A stretch of DNA of 64,000 nucleotides from positions 5,254,563 to 5,318,562 of the forward strand of contig LR990048.1 of NCBI GenBank assembly GCA_905147135.1. The letters are read 5' to 3'. This stretch comes from Blastobasis lacticolella. Lineage: Eukaryota > Arthropoda > Insecta > Lepidoptera > Blastobasidae. Position numbers and translations under genes: made by a program. A model generated the notes under the pieces. It worked only from the letters and a program-made list of their open reading frames with translations, searched no databases and was not told the origin of the DNA. This document shows positions 11,636 through 22,800 of this stretch, in pieces. The first letter of the stretch is position 1; every line of letters begins with the position of its first letter.

Positions 11636-12053
11636 AAGCGCGCTCCACATGTGGACAGTTCCGCGGGAACACGAGAATGTAGAGGGAGTATTCGTGTAGT
11701 CCCGTGCATGTTTGGCTTGTCTCGCCTATTTCATAGACTAAGTAGAGATTGTTTGTTGTCGTCTCGATTCGATCGATTTTATATTTATATTCCTAGCGCT
11801 TTTTCCCGTAACAGGTTCGGAGTACTCCTGACCATGATCCAGGATATTAGTAGATCAAGTAATTACAGTAGAGCAGGTGCTATTACCTCTGTGACCCTGT
11901 TTACAGCAGATTAGCGATGTTACACCGATGAATCGATATAATGTCGATGCGTTTTGACACCACCACATCCCTAATAGGCGAGAATGTAGAGGGTCGACCA
12001 AAGTCCCGGCAAAAGTTTCGCCGGAAGTTTCGGCGAACATGTGGAGCGCGCTT
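11636..12053. mobile_element. MITE family 1, copy A (TIR AAGCGCGCTCCACATGT)
   Basis: A 418 bp element with terminal inverted repeats AAGCGCGCTCCACATGT. There is no coding capacity. The internal segment around 11831-11905 resembles the tail of the SINE family found at 36000-36080 and 40150-40300. It serves as the empty-site comparison for copy B, because it lacks the MITE-2 insertion found there. Confidence 0.8.
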
Positions 12054-12072
12054 CATACAAAGCAACCCGAAA

Positions 12073-12130
12073 TGCGATGCGTGCGGCGCGTGCGGCTCGT
12101 GCGGTGCGGGCTAGTCGACGCGTAGCTTAA
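12073..12130 (+). repeat. GC-rich GTGCGG block, copy 2
   Basis: Second copy of the block at 9711-9775, lying directly 3' of MITE-1 copy A and sharing the end CTAGTCGACGCGTAGCTTAA. Confidence 0.65.
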
Positions 12131-12395
12131 TACTTTTTTCCGGGTGTGTTCATAATTTCATGCCAAGAGTGCGTTCGTTTTATAGCGAATTAATAATATT
12201 TTAAACATAAATATATAAAAATTTGCTAGCTGAAGAATTTAAATAATAACGCGAGTATATTACGTTTTATAAGCTTAATCCATTACAACTTTGATTATGC
12301 CGGCTGGTGGTCAGGAATATTTTAAACTGTCTTCTTTTTTCTGCGGCGATGGCGGGAGATACGCCACCATCGCCAAGGCCGCCGATAACATCAAT

Positions 12396-13221
12396 GAGCA
12401 GTTTCCAATAGGTATCTAAAGCATTCTTAACCACTCACTAGATGGCGCCCCGACAATTTTGGTAATGAGGAGTTTTCCAGTAGGTATTGATAATTGGTTT
12501 CAAAAAGCATCAATAGATGGCGCTCCTACAATTTTGGTAATCTTTTTTTAATCTGTATGATGGTGGCAGTGATTTCATGCAGCCAACTAATACTAAACTT
12601 AAAAATAAAATGTTTATTAATATAAACAAAACTGTTAAAGGTTGAACGAAGTGTAAAAAGAAATATTTATAGAAATTGGCACTATGTTCCATTATTATTA
12701 CAACCTCTAAAATGGTTGAAAACTATTGACAAATACAATATTATCCAATACAACGTACCCAGTTTTTATATCCTGTTTGCTAAGAATCTATTTTAAGCGA
12801 TTATCAATTACCAAAATTGTCGGGGCGCCATCTAGTGAGTGGTTAGGAATGCTTTAGATACCTACTGGAAAACTCCTCATTGATAATCGCTTGAAATAGG
12901 TTCTTAGCAGACAGGATACCCAGTGTTTGGGTACGTTGTATTGGATAATATTGTATTTGTCAATAGTTTTCAACCAATTTAGAGGTTGTAATAATAATGG
13001 AACATAGTGCCAACTTCTGTAAATATTTCTTTTTACATTTCGTTCAACCTTTAAAAGTTATGTTTATATTAATAAACATTTTATTTTTAAGTTTAGTATT
13101 AGTTGGCTGCATGAAATCACTGCCACCATCATACAGATTATAAAAAGATTACCAAAATTGTAGGAGCGCCATCTATTGATGCTTTTGAAACCAACTATCA
13201 GTACCTACTGGAAAGCTCCTC
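12396..13221 (-). mobile_element. MITE family 2, outer copy (interrupted by another MITE-2)
   Basis: Ends are GAGCAGTTTCCAATAGG (left, mutated) and CTTTCCAGTAGG in reverse complement (right), flanked by AT dinucleotides at 12394 and 13222. A second MITE-2 sits inside at 12467-12878 in the opposite orientation. Removing it leaves about 412 bp, the standard length. Inner and outer copies therefore form inverted arms of about 340 bp. Confidence 0.85.
12467..12878 (+). mobile_element. MITE family 2, inner copy (412 bp)
   Basis: Complete element with TIRs GAGGAGTTTTCCAGTAGGTA and GAGGAGTTTTCCAGTAGGTA-like in reverse complement. Both ends have subterminal AGATGGCGCxCCxACAATTT. It is flanked by AT at 12465-12466 and 12879-12880; deleting the element plus one AT restores the uninterrupted MITE-2 sequence GGTAATTGATA. 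Confidence 0.9.
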
Positions 13222-13251
13222 ATTATTTTGCAAGAGATAAGTGCCTGAATA

Positions 13252-14645
13252 AAGCGCGCTCCACATGTGGACAGTTCCGCGGGAACACGAGAATGTAGAG
13301 GGAGTATTCGTGTAGTCCCGTGCATGTTTGGCAAGTCTCGCCTATTTCATAGACTAAGTAGAGATAGTTTGTTGTCGTCTCAATTCGATCGATTTTATAT
13401 TTGTCGTAGACTAGGGCAGACTCTAGCAGGGGAGAGATCCATCAGAAGGTATTTTCGGGATAGTGTTATTGAAATAAGAATTATAAGAACAGTTTAACAG
13501 TGTATTGAGGTAATAAAGCATAATTACAATAAAAACAGCAAACGATGAAAGCATAGGATAATTTTAAGTAACAGATAATAATGTGGGACTACCGAACCCG
13601 TGGGTCACTGGAAGACCCGCCACCACCCATGGCCATCCCGCGAGGCCGAAACGCAAGGTGCGCCGGGGAATCTATTCACGTGCGCCCTTGTACAAATTCT
13701 AATTTGGTAGTCCCTTCTGTACTCACACTCTCCTTTATGGAGTACGGCTATGTGATGCGAAGCAATTAATAAAAGACTTCTTCTTTCTTCAATGGATGAG
13801 CGGCTAGTTACACGTCTTGACTCGTCGATGGTCGAAGAGGAAGTGTTCGTTGCGACCGCGCGCCGAATATGACGTCTTCACAGTATTTCCAGCTATCCGC
13901 AAGATGGTGCTTCGATTGACGTTGCGTTTCTCAGTCAAAATGATGACTAGGCTCATGACCCTCTACGACATATTTATATTTCTAGCGTTTTTTCCCGTTC
14001 GGGGTACACTTGACCATGATCCAGGATATTAGTAGATCAAGTAATGAGGAGTTTTCCAGTAGGTATTGTCAGTTGGTTTCAAAAAGCTTCAATAGATGGC
14101 GCTCCTACAATTCTGGTAATTTTTTTAAAATTTGAATTATTTTTGCAGTGATATCATGCAGCCATCTAATACTAAACCTAAAAATAAAATGTTTATTAAT
14201 ATAAACATAACTTTTAAAGGTTGAACGAAATGTACAAAGACATATTTTTATGAATAGGCACTATGGTTCATTTTATTACAACTTCTAAAATGGTTATAAA
14301 CTATTGATGAATACAATATTATCCCATAGAATGAACCCAATGATTTATTCCCTTTGCTTAGAACCTTTATCAAGCGATTATCAATTACCAAAATTATCGG
14401 GCCGCCATCTAGTGAGTGGTTAAGAATGCTTTAGATACCTATTGGAAAACTCCTCATTACAGTAGAGAAGCTGCCATCACCTCTGTGACCCTGTTTACAC
14501 AGATTACCGATATTACACCGATGAATCAATAAAATGTCGCGCGTTTTGACACCACCACATCCCTAATAGGCGAGAATGTAGAGGGTCGACCAAAGTCCCG
14601 GCAAAAGTTTCGCCGGAAGTTTCGGCGAACATGTGGAGCGCGCTT
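13252..14645. mobile_element. MITE family 1, copy B (longer, interrupted)
   Basis: Same TIRs as copy A. It contains about 560 bp (13405-13965) absent from copy A, so it is either an insertion or the less deleted form. It also contains a MITE-2 at 14046-14455. No transposase could be recognised in the extra segment. Confidence 0.8.
14046..14455 (+). mobile_element. MITE family 2, copy inside MITE-1 copy B (410 bp)
   Basis: TIR GAGGAGTTTTCC at both ends, flanked by AT. MITE-1 copy A has AAGTAATTACAG at the matching place, with a single AT. This paralogous empty site shows that AT is the target duplication. Confidence 0.9.
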
Positions 14646-14699
14646 TAGGGTGTATGTAATCGGAAGAGCGAAAACTCAAAACGAAATATGACATACAAT

Positions 14700-15111
14700 G
14701 AGGAGTTTTCCAGTAGGTATTGATAGTTGGTTTCAAAAAGCATCAATAGATGGCGCACCTACAATTTTGGTAATGTTTTTATAACCTGTATGATGGTGGC
14801 AGTGATTTCATGCAGCCAACTAATACTAAACTTAAAAATAAAATGTTTATTAATATAAACATAACTGTTAAAGGTTGAACGAAGTGTAAAAAGAAATATT
14901 TATAGAAGTTGGCATTATGTTCCATTATTTTTACAACCTCTAAAATGGTTGAAAACTATTGACAAATACAATATTATCCAATAAAACGTACCCAGTGTTT
15001 ATATCCAGTTTGTTAAGAACCGATTTCAAGCGATTATCAATTACCAAAATTGTCGGGGCGCCATCTAGTGAGTGGTTAGGAATGCCTTAAATACCTATTG
15101 GAAAACTCCTC
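14700..15111 (+). mobile_element. MITE family 2, copy upstream of stc (412 bp)
   Basis: Complete copy flanked by AT dinucleotides; the reconstructed empty site is CAATTT. It lies about 190 bp upstream of the presumed stc transcription start and could contribute to the promoter region. Confidence 0.9.
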
Positions 15112-15199
15112 ATTTTTAAATAAAAATAGCTATGAAGACTAGGCTGTATAGTTACCATACCCTAGCCTCTCATATTGAGAAAATGAAAAAAAGTGCCAT

Positions 15200-15306
15200 C
15201 CCCCGCCCCGCCCACCCCTCTCCCCTCTTCTTACACATTTCGTTTCGATTCATTTTGTCACATCGGTATCGCCTACTTATCCCATTTTTATAGTTTTCTT
15301 TCAGTA
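15200..15306 (+). promoter_or_regulatory. Presumed stc promoter / initiator
   Basis: A pyrimidine- and C-rich stretch leads to TCAGTATTTT at 15301, a match to the arthropod initiator TCAGT. A leader exon ending in a good 5' splice site at 15369 follows. The start site is inferred from sequence only. Confidence 0.4.
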
Positions 15307-15633
15307 TTTTCATTTAATTTTTACATTATTTTAAAAATAATCTGAGTGGAACAATATAAATAAGAAAGGGTGAGTATCAACATTTTATTGAAACTACTGT
15401 GTTGTCACTAAGTTGATGACCTGTCCATTTCAGACCCTCAATTTCTAACGTATAATTATTTCTTTCTTCTTCAGGTTTGGTAGTATTCCAACCGTAAGGC
15501 CCCAGGCTTCGGCCTGCGGTCACCGCAACAGCATAACTCCAAAAACACTTGCCCCAACTAGATAAATTTCAAGCTAATTACAAGTGATATTTTCCATATT
15601 GTTTCACAATATTTTGTTATTCGAATAATTATA
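15301..15633 (+). other. stc: stc 5' UTR with one leader intron
   Basis: Proposed leader exon to 15369 (AAAGG then GTGAGT) and an intron 15370-15474 ending in TTTCTTCTTCAG. The rest of the 5' UTR runs from 15475 up to the ATG at 15634. Confidence 0.55.
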
Positions 15634-16822
15634 ATGTCACAGTGGAACAATTCATACGCTTACAATAATCAATACCAAGGTGCTAGCACCTGGAACAGTG
15701 AGATGAATGGTCAATATGGGAACCAAGGCTTCTATCCTAACCCCAACAACCAATATGTGAGTTTCAATGAGTTTTTGTCACAGATGCAGGGTAACAATGA
15801 AGCTGCTTCAAATAATGCCAACTATAATAACCAGCAGTACCAGAATTATCCACATAACCAACAATATAACTATCAAGAGGTACCCTCAAGTTCGCAGAAT
15901 GCACAAATGCAATCTTATGCTTACAACTCAAATCCAAATAACACAAATACTGAAGATTCTACAGCTCCGGTTAACCCAACAGCGAAGAAGGCCATTACCA
16001 GTGACATAGTAATTAATTCTAATTTAACACCTACTGCTATAGAGTTTGTTCCAAAAAGCTCTAATATAGTAATGTCTAGTAATATAGATGCTCAACCAGA
16101 GTCTTCCACTTCATTTAAACCTACTAAGGAATCTAAAAGTATTCACGGTAGCTCCTCAGATAAAAATTGGAGAGAAAGACCTCAATCTTCCCATGATAGT
16201 TCCCGTCCCGCAGACTCATTAAAACAAAATGAATCGAACAGAAATGATTCCAGTAGTTATAAAAACTATGATTCCAATAGCTATAATAGAGAGTCAAATA
16301 ATAAGATTCGTAACAGAGACCGAAAAAATGATAGCCGTAACTACTCTACTGAAAATAGTGGACATAGCAATGGATCCCAGAGTAATTATGATTCTAGTAA
16401 TCGCCAAACTGAGAATGGTCGTAATTATGGTAGTAGTCGCCGAAACTATGATAGCAACCATGATGACTCAAATGGTCAGTATGAATCTAGCAATTATGAT
16501 AGCAATGGCCGGAACTATGAGAGTAGCAGTCGTTACAACGAAAACAGAAGCCTGTTTAAGGGGAAAGGGAAGAAAGATTCTGAACGCACATTTTATAATA
16601 GCGGTATAAATAAAAATCAAGATGTTAGAAATGGAAGGGGTGAAGCACCAAATAAGAAAAATTGGATTGGCAGCCAGAGATTGAGAGCTGCAGACAGGAA
16701 CAGTGTCGAAGATGAACAATATGCCAGCAGCTATTTACAAAGTAGAGAAGACAGAGACAAAACAGTTAAATCTGAAAATTTACCCAGTCCAAGAAGAAAT
16801 AAAAGTGCTGGGGACCAAAAAG
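15634..16822 (+). CDS. stc: stc coding exon 1 (low-complexity N-terminus, PAM2-like motif)
   Basis: Encodes residues 1-396. It is rich in N, Q, S and Y, with many NYDS/NYESS repeats, and is probably disordered. SNLTPTAIEFVP (about 129-140; nt 16018-16053) fits the PAM2 consensus LxPxAxEFxP for binding the MLLE domain of cytoplasmic poly(A)-binding protein. The donor is AAAAG then GTCAGT, phase 1. If unspliced, the frame ends 9 codons later at 16851. Confidence 0.9.
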
Positions 16823-19800
16823 GTCAGTCAATTTCAAAGGTATTCAGATAGGACTTTGTATCATTTTAATTTTTTATACTGTTTTTATATGAATTTTATG
16901 TACCTTTTTTTTTTCAATAAAGTCTTTATTAAATAATATTTAAGTTTTTGTGTATGCAGTTGTTTATAATGACATAAATTAAAAGTTAAACTACATCAAT
17001 ATAAAAGTATAACTGTATAACAGGTACAGTGAACAAAGAAATGACTCAGAGAGAGCGCCTAACTGAGCAGTTAAACAAAGGGACCCTGGAATGCTTGGTC
17101 TGTTGTGAACGTGTGAAGCAAACAGACTCAGTGTGGTCGTGTGCCAACTGCTACCATGTACTGCATCTTCGCTGCATCAAGAAGTGGGCTACAAGCAGTG
17201 TTGTGGGTGAGTTTGAACCTTCATAAGATTTCATTATGACAGACAGATAGATTTTCAAAATTACCCTCTTTTTTTCTTGGACCACTACAAACGTTTCTTT
17301 GGCTTTAGTGTGTTTAATATATACCTACTTGTCAATATTCATCATTACATTACTGCACAATACTGTTTACTTCATATTACTTTTTTGCTGAGTTAAAAAA
17401 GTTGATCTTGGTTAACGAAAAGCCCCATATTTCGACGCCGTTGCATTAATTGTCGCAACTACGAGTCGATGCAGCAATGACTGGATAGGCGACTTGTTAA
17501 TCAAGGTACAAGGTGAAAACTGAAAGAATGTGTCTGGTGTCATAATAACTGTAATAATTTAATACAATAATGTGTACTTTTAGTTATAACTTCTGGAGAG
17601 TGATAAAATTTTTAATCTATATTTAAATATGTTTTTGTTATGATCAACACAGCCATTCAAACACCGTCTTGATAAAACCAATGATTTCAATTATTATGTA
17701 ATTTAAGTATAAGGGAAAAACATTATTATCTTTTTCTGTATTGCCTGATTGTGTATGTGATGTTTACAATGGTACACAGGTACATCAAAGAGTTCTGTGC
17801 AACAGATAGTGGGACATCATCATTACAAAATGTTGCCACACTACACAAACATAAATGAAAGCAGATTCAAATGCAAATAACACTAAAAGTCATGTTTTTT
17901 AATTTAAACTAATGAAACAAAATTTAAAGCAGATTCCAGTGTAGAAGTATACAGCAATATTGATGTCACTAATAGGACAAGTAATGATGAATGAGCTTGT
18001 TAAACAATCCCTAGTTTTTTCATAGCTTTTTGACAATTGTTTGAGATTAATGCAATAGAATAATTTTTAAGCGTGAATTATTTGCATCTGAATCTGCTTT
18101 GAATTATGTTTTTATGTATGAAAAATCAACAAGAGGCAACTATTTCTCTTTTTCGGAATTGTGGATGACACTAACGATACCCCCGCCTCCTTCTAGAGGG
18201 CAAGTGGCGTTGTCCCGCCTGCCAGAACACCTCAGAGCAAATCCCGAGCGAGTACTGGTGTCTTTGTGGAGCGGTTCGCTCGCCCGAGTGGTCGCGAGGG
18301 GCGGCCGGGGCGCACTCGTGCGGTCATGGCTGCCGGCGGGCACGGACCTGCACGCACGCCTGCCCGCTGCCGTGCCACCCGGGGCCATGTCCGCCCTGCC
18401 AGGCTATGGTCACCAAGTGAGTCAACTCGTCTTTTTATTATGGTTACTATATCTTTTAGCTATTGTAAGTCGTACTTTCCTTTTTTATGTGTGGTGCCTT
18501 AGGATGTTTGATAACCCGGCAACTAAGCGAATCATTCAAGCAAATACATTTTTGTGTAAATTCTACACAGGCGATGTAATTATTAAAATATGTGGCCATA
18601 ATAATGTTGCGGCTATATTATCATTGCGTCTATATTATAAATAGTATTATTGTTACTGCGACATTATGGTTCCTAAGGAAGCACTAAGACACAACAATTA
18701 AATATTGTGCACACCCGAGTTGACTAGTCTTAAAACTAAAGGAACTAAGTAAAAGAGTGCTCTTTACAGAGGAATTCAGTCTCCTCAATAAAGAGCGCAT
18801 GCTCGCCCATCACTCCGCGATGTTTATTGCAATCTCGTCTTTAATGAGTGCTTTTATAATTTGTGACGTGACGATATTATCGTGGACGTCTAAGATATAG
18901 GGTAGAGGTGGCATGAAAGGGACATGTATTGATTTCTGTAGCAACCCCGAAGCACAACCATTCGCAACTAAAATGTAACACTGCTCTCATAATAAATAAT
19001 GTCCCCTTCATGCCACCTCTCCCCTATATCTTAGACGTCCACGATAATATAGTCACATTGTCGTGGACGTCTAAGAGGGGCCCACTAAAAACCAGCGTCA
19101 CGGCAACTGTCGTGGCATATGCTGAGTGTGGCCCCATTGCACTCTCCACATGGCACAAGTAACGAGATTAGAGTATCATTTTTTTTTGTGTATGTCTCTG
19201 TTTGATTATATATTTTTAATTTAATTTAAAGAATTTTGTACTGCGCATTTGAGTGTAATAAATGTGTTTTACTTTTTACTTATTTTTTATATTACAAATT
19301 ATAAAAACGCTTAATGTGATTCCGTCAGGGAGTGCGGCTGCGGCGTAGAGAAGCGCCAGATGATGTGCAGCAACAAGCAGCCGCTGGAGTGCGGGCGGCA
19401 GTGCGGCCGCGAACTGCTCTGCGGCAATCACCACTGCGAGCAACAGTGCCACCCGCCGCCCTGCGAGCCTTGCACGCATACCGTTACGCAGGGTAACGTA
19501 GCTTAAACTTCTTACAAAGTCGATGGACTAAACTCTGACTTACACTTTATTCGCCCCGACCGCCGCCCTGCGAGCTTTGCACGCATACCGTTACGCAGGG
19601 TAACGTAACCTAACCTATAATCATCATCATATATTTAAGAGTATAACTCTTGTCGGTGGAGCAATCGCCACTCCTCTCTCCTGTCTGCCAACTCAACCTA
19701 ATCGACTGAAAAATGTCGAAAAAGGCCTGACCAAGTTTATACGCAAATATTTCAAATAGAGAAAACCGCATCCTAATCGGTCCATCCGTTGGGAGCTACG

Positions 19801-22800
19801 ATGGTGCACACAGACACACAAAGCCACAGATATACACGTAAAACATACCTCTTTTTCGTCGGAGGTTAAAAAGATTGATGAATGTGGAAGAAATGAGAGA
19901 GATTTGCCAGGACTGTAGCAAGTAGAACAATGTGGTCCCTACGGGAAAAAGGCGTGTTATGTATGAAAATCTGCGACATAGTCAATTACCATTTACATAC
20001 TGCAATAGTATAACCTAACCGACAAAAAAAGTCGGATAGCCCTCATCCATGTTTAGTTAAACTCAAATATTTTCTATACTACAGAACAGAATTTAATGAA
20101 ACAAAGGTAAGAATCTCGATTACTTGCCTTTCAAATAGAGAAACCCGAATTCTAATCGGTCCATCCATTGGGATCTACGTTGCCACACATACACATGCGT
20201 CTAACATATACACCTCTCTTTATCGTCGGAGGTTAAAAATGTAATCAAGGACCATTGTGGCCGTAGGAGGCAGTAAGATTGTCAGGTTGGAACTACCCCG
20301 GGAAGACATGAAATGGGTTTTTGGTATATGTGAAAATTAATATTGTATGAGAATTTTGTGACAAGCCCAGTAGGAAGTCTTGAGGAATCGATGAACACAC
20401 AGTTCATCAAGTTACATTAGGTTCAGTGAGTTAGATTTTCAGCCTTGCAGCAATCGACATAAGGGTGATTTAAAGTCCAATCGGAGTACTTAGTTTATTA
20501 GAAAATCCTTGAGATTACGCCCTGAACGTGATTCGAACCTAGGTCGCCTTACAAGGTTACTATATTCACTACTCGCAAACACAACGTATATATGTTGATT
20601 CATGCCTGACTGAACTTACAGATTGGGTGCTGATGTTGTTACTGCAAAGGTTTTTGTTTTAATTTTCTTTTAGACTTTTTGACATTGGTGTTAGACTGAC
20701 AACGTTTTAGCGAATACATAATGTGTACTCCATTACACATGGCCGTGTGGTGTCCGGCAGAGTAGAATAACACCAACCCTTTACACTCGTGGGTGTCGTA
20801 CAAGGCGACCAATGTTATCGAGGCAAAAGATCTAGAGTCTCCGTAGGCTGGAAAATGGCAGCAGCTTTTTCCATTATTATATTATAACACTGCGATATCC
20901 ATCCCGCCTGCCAAGCGTGGCGATTTTGGCAATAACCTCCCTTCGTGGGAGAGGCCTCAAGTACTGCAGTGGACTGTTATGGGCTGTAATCGTGACTCCA
21001 TTACACACATTCAGCTATTTACAAGATTCATGGGATCACAACGCCGCTTTGATTCAACCTTTATTATGTGTACGGCTAAGGAATGGAACACGTTGTCTGC
21101 GAGTGTTCCCTGATCAATATAATCTGGACGCCTTCAAGGCTAGAGTGAATAGGCTATTCCTAGACAGGCATGCTCCATCTTCAGAAGCATTGTCACTTAC
21201 CAGGTGAGATGGCGGTCAAATGCTTGAATAGCCTAATTAAAAAAAAAAAATACACGGTTCCGATTTTGATTAGTTAAGTAAAATAATTATTTAGTTAGAT
21301 TGCGGTTAGGTTGTGCAACCTTTGTAGATGTTTTTGTGCCTCAATACCCAGCATAGCTCGGAGCTACTCTTTGCAACACAGTAGGCAGAATACACACAAG
21401 GTCGTTTTTTAAAGAAGACGTGATTATATGCTTATACTAGCGGACCCGGCGCGACTTCGTTCGCGGGTGGTCCTACCCCTACACACACCTACTTTACCCC
21501 TACCTACCCTGTTTTTCTTGGACGTCCTCCAAGTAAGATGATGATTATTAAATTCCTCTTGACCTTCCAGAATGCGCGTGCAAGACGCCCCAAAGCCGCA
21601 CGGTGCCGTGCACGGCCGAGTCGAGCGGCACGGCCTGGTTCGCGTGCGGCGGGCCGTGCGCGCGCGTGCTCTCGTGCGGGGTGCACGCGTGCTCGCGCAC
21701 GTGCCACGCGGGCGACTGCGAGTCGTGCAAGCTGATGCCCGAATACGTGACCACATGCCCGTGCGGGAAGAACAGGTTGGTGTGGTGTTGTGTTGAATCT
21801 GTTTAATACGTGTTTGGACCTTTGGACGTTTAAACGGACGGACGGATTTAAACTTCCCATGTAACTAAAATATACCGTAAAGTCGGGACTGTTAACTGTC
21901 AGAGTATCATTAAAAGGAACAATCTACTTTGTTACTTTATGACGTGCAACTGAACTTCAATTTGAGTTTGCATTTAGTTATAAGAAAAAGAAAGACTCAT
22001 TGTTGTAATAACTCGCAACGTTTTCTAATTTCCCCACGAACGATATATGAGTCAGTCGGCCAAAAATGTGGTCTACTATTCCTAAGATTAAGTTCAGTTG
22101 TAAGTATAGAGTACAGAGTAAGTACAATAGATTTTCCCATGTTGACTCAACCATAGCGATATTTCGGATTGAAGCTATTCCGCTGAACATCTTATTCTTT
22201 ACTCTCATCTTGAAAGACAAGAACAACAATCATTCACACTGCAATACCTACAGGTTAGATAAGGACAAACGCAAAGCCTGCACCGACCCCATACCCGTGT
22301 GTGGCAACATCTGCGCCAAGCCGCTGTCGTGCGGACCCGCTGGCGACAAACACTTCTGCAAAATCAACTGCCATGAAGGTAAGTCATGGGAAATTATTAT
22401 ATTAGAAGTGTTGATATCATTTAAAACTGCTAATGTAACACTCCAGTACCACTGCAGTGGTGTTCGTTTCAATAACATTGATTAATTATCATCATCATAA
22501 TAGCCGAAAGTAGCCCACTGCTGGGCATAGAGATCTCCAAAGGCCGGTCCTTTGACTTTCGCATCCAGCTGGTACCTACAATCTTTACCAGGTTATCGGT
22601 CCACCTTGTGGGGAGGCCTGCCCTTGCTGCGTCTTCCGATACGTGGTCGCCACTCGAGAACTTCACAATCCCATCGGCGATTAGTTCATTGGTGTCCATT
22701 GGGTCATTAGTTTGAGAAATATTTGAGTATATGTATGTACACTTTCTCTGGGGGTTTTCGATATCTGTGGGTTAGATTAGGTTAGGTTAATATTACTTTG

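Noticed and set aside
16229..16609. 126-codon ORF in another frame of stc exon 1
   Set aside because: A shadow of the low-complexity NYDS-rich coding sequence; no independent support.
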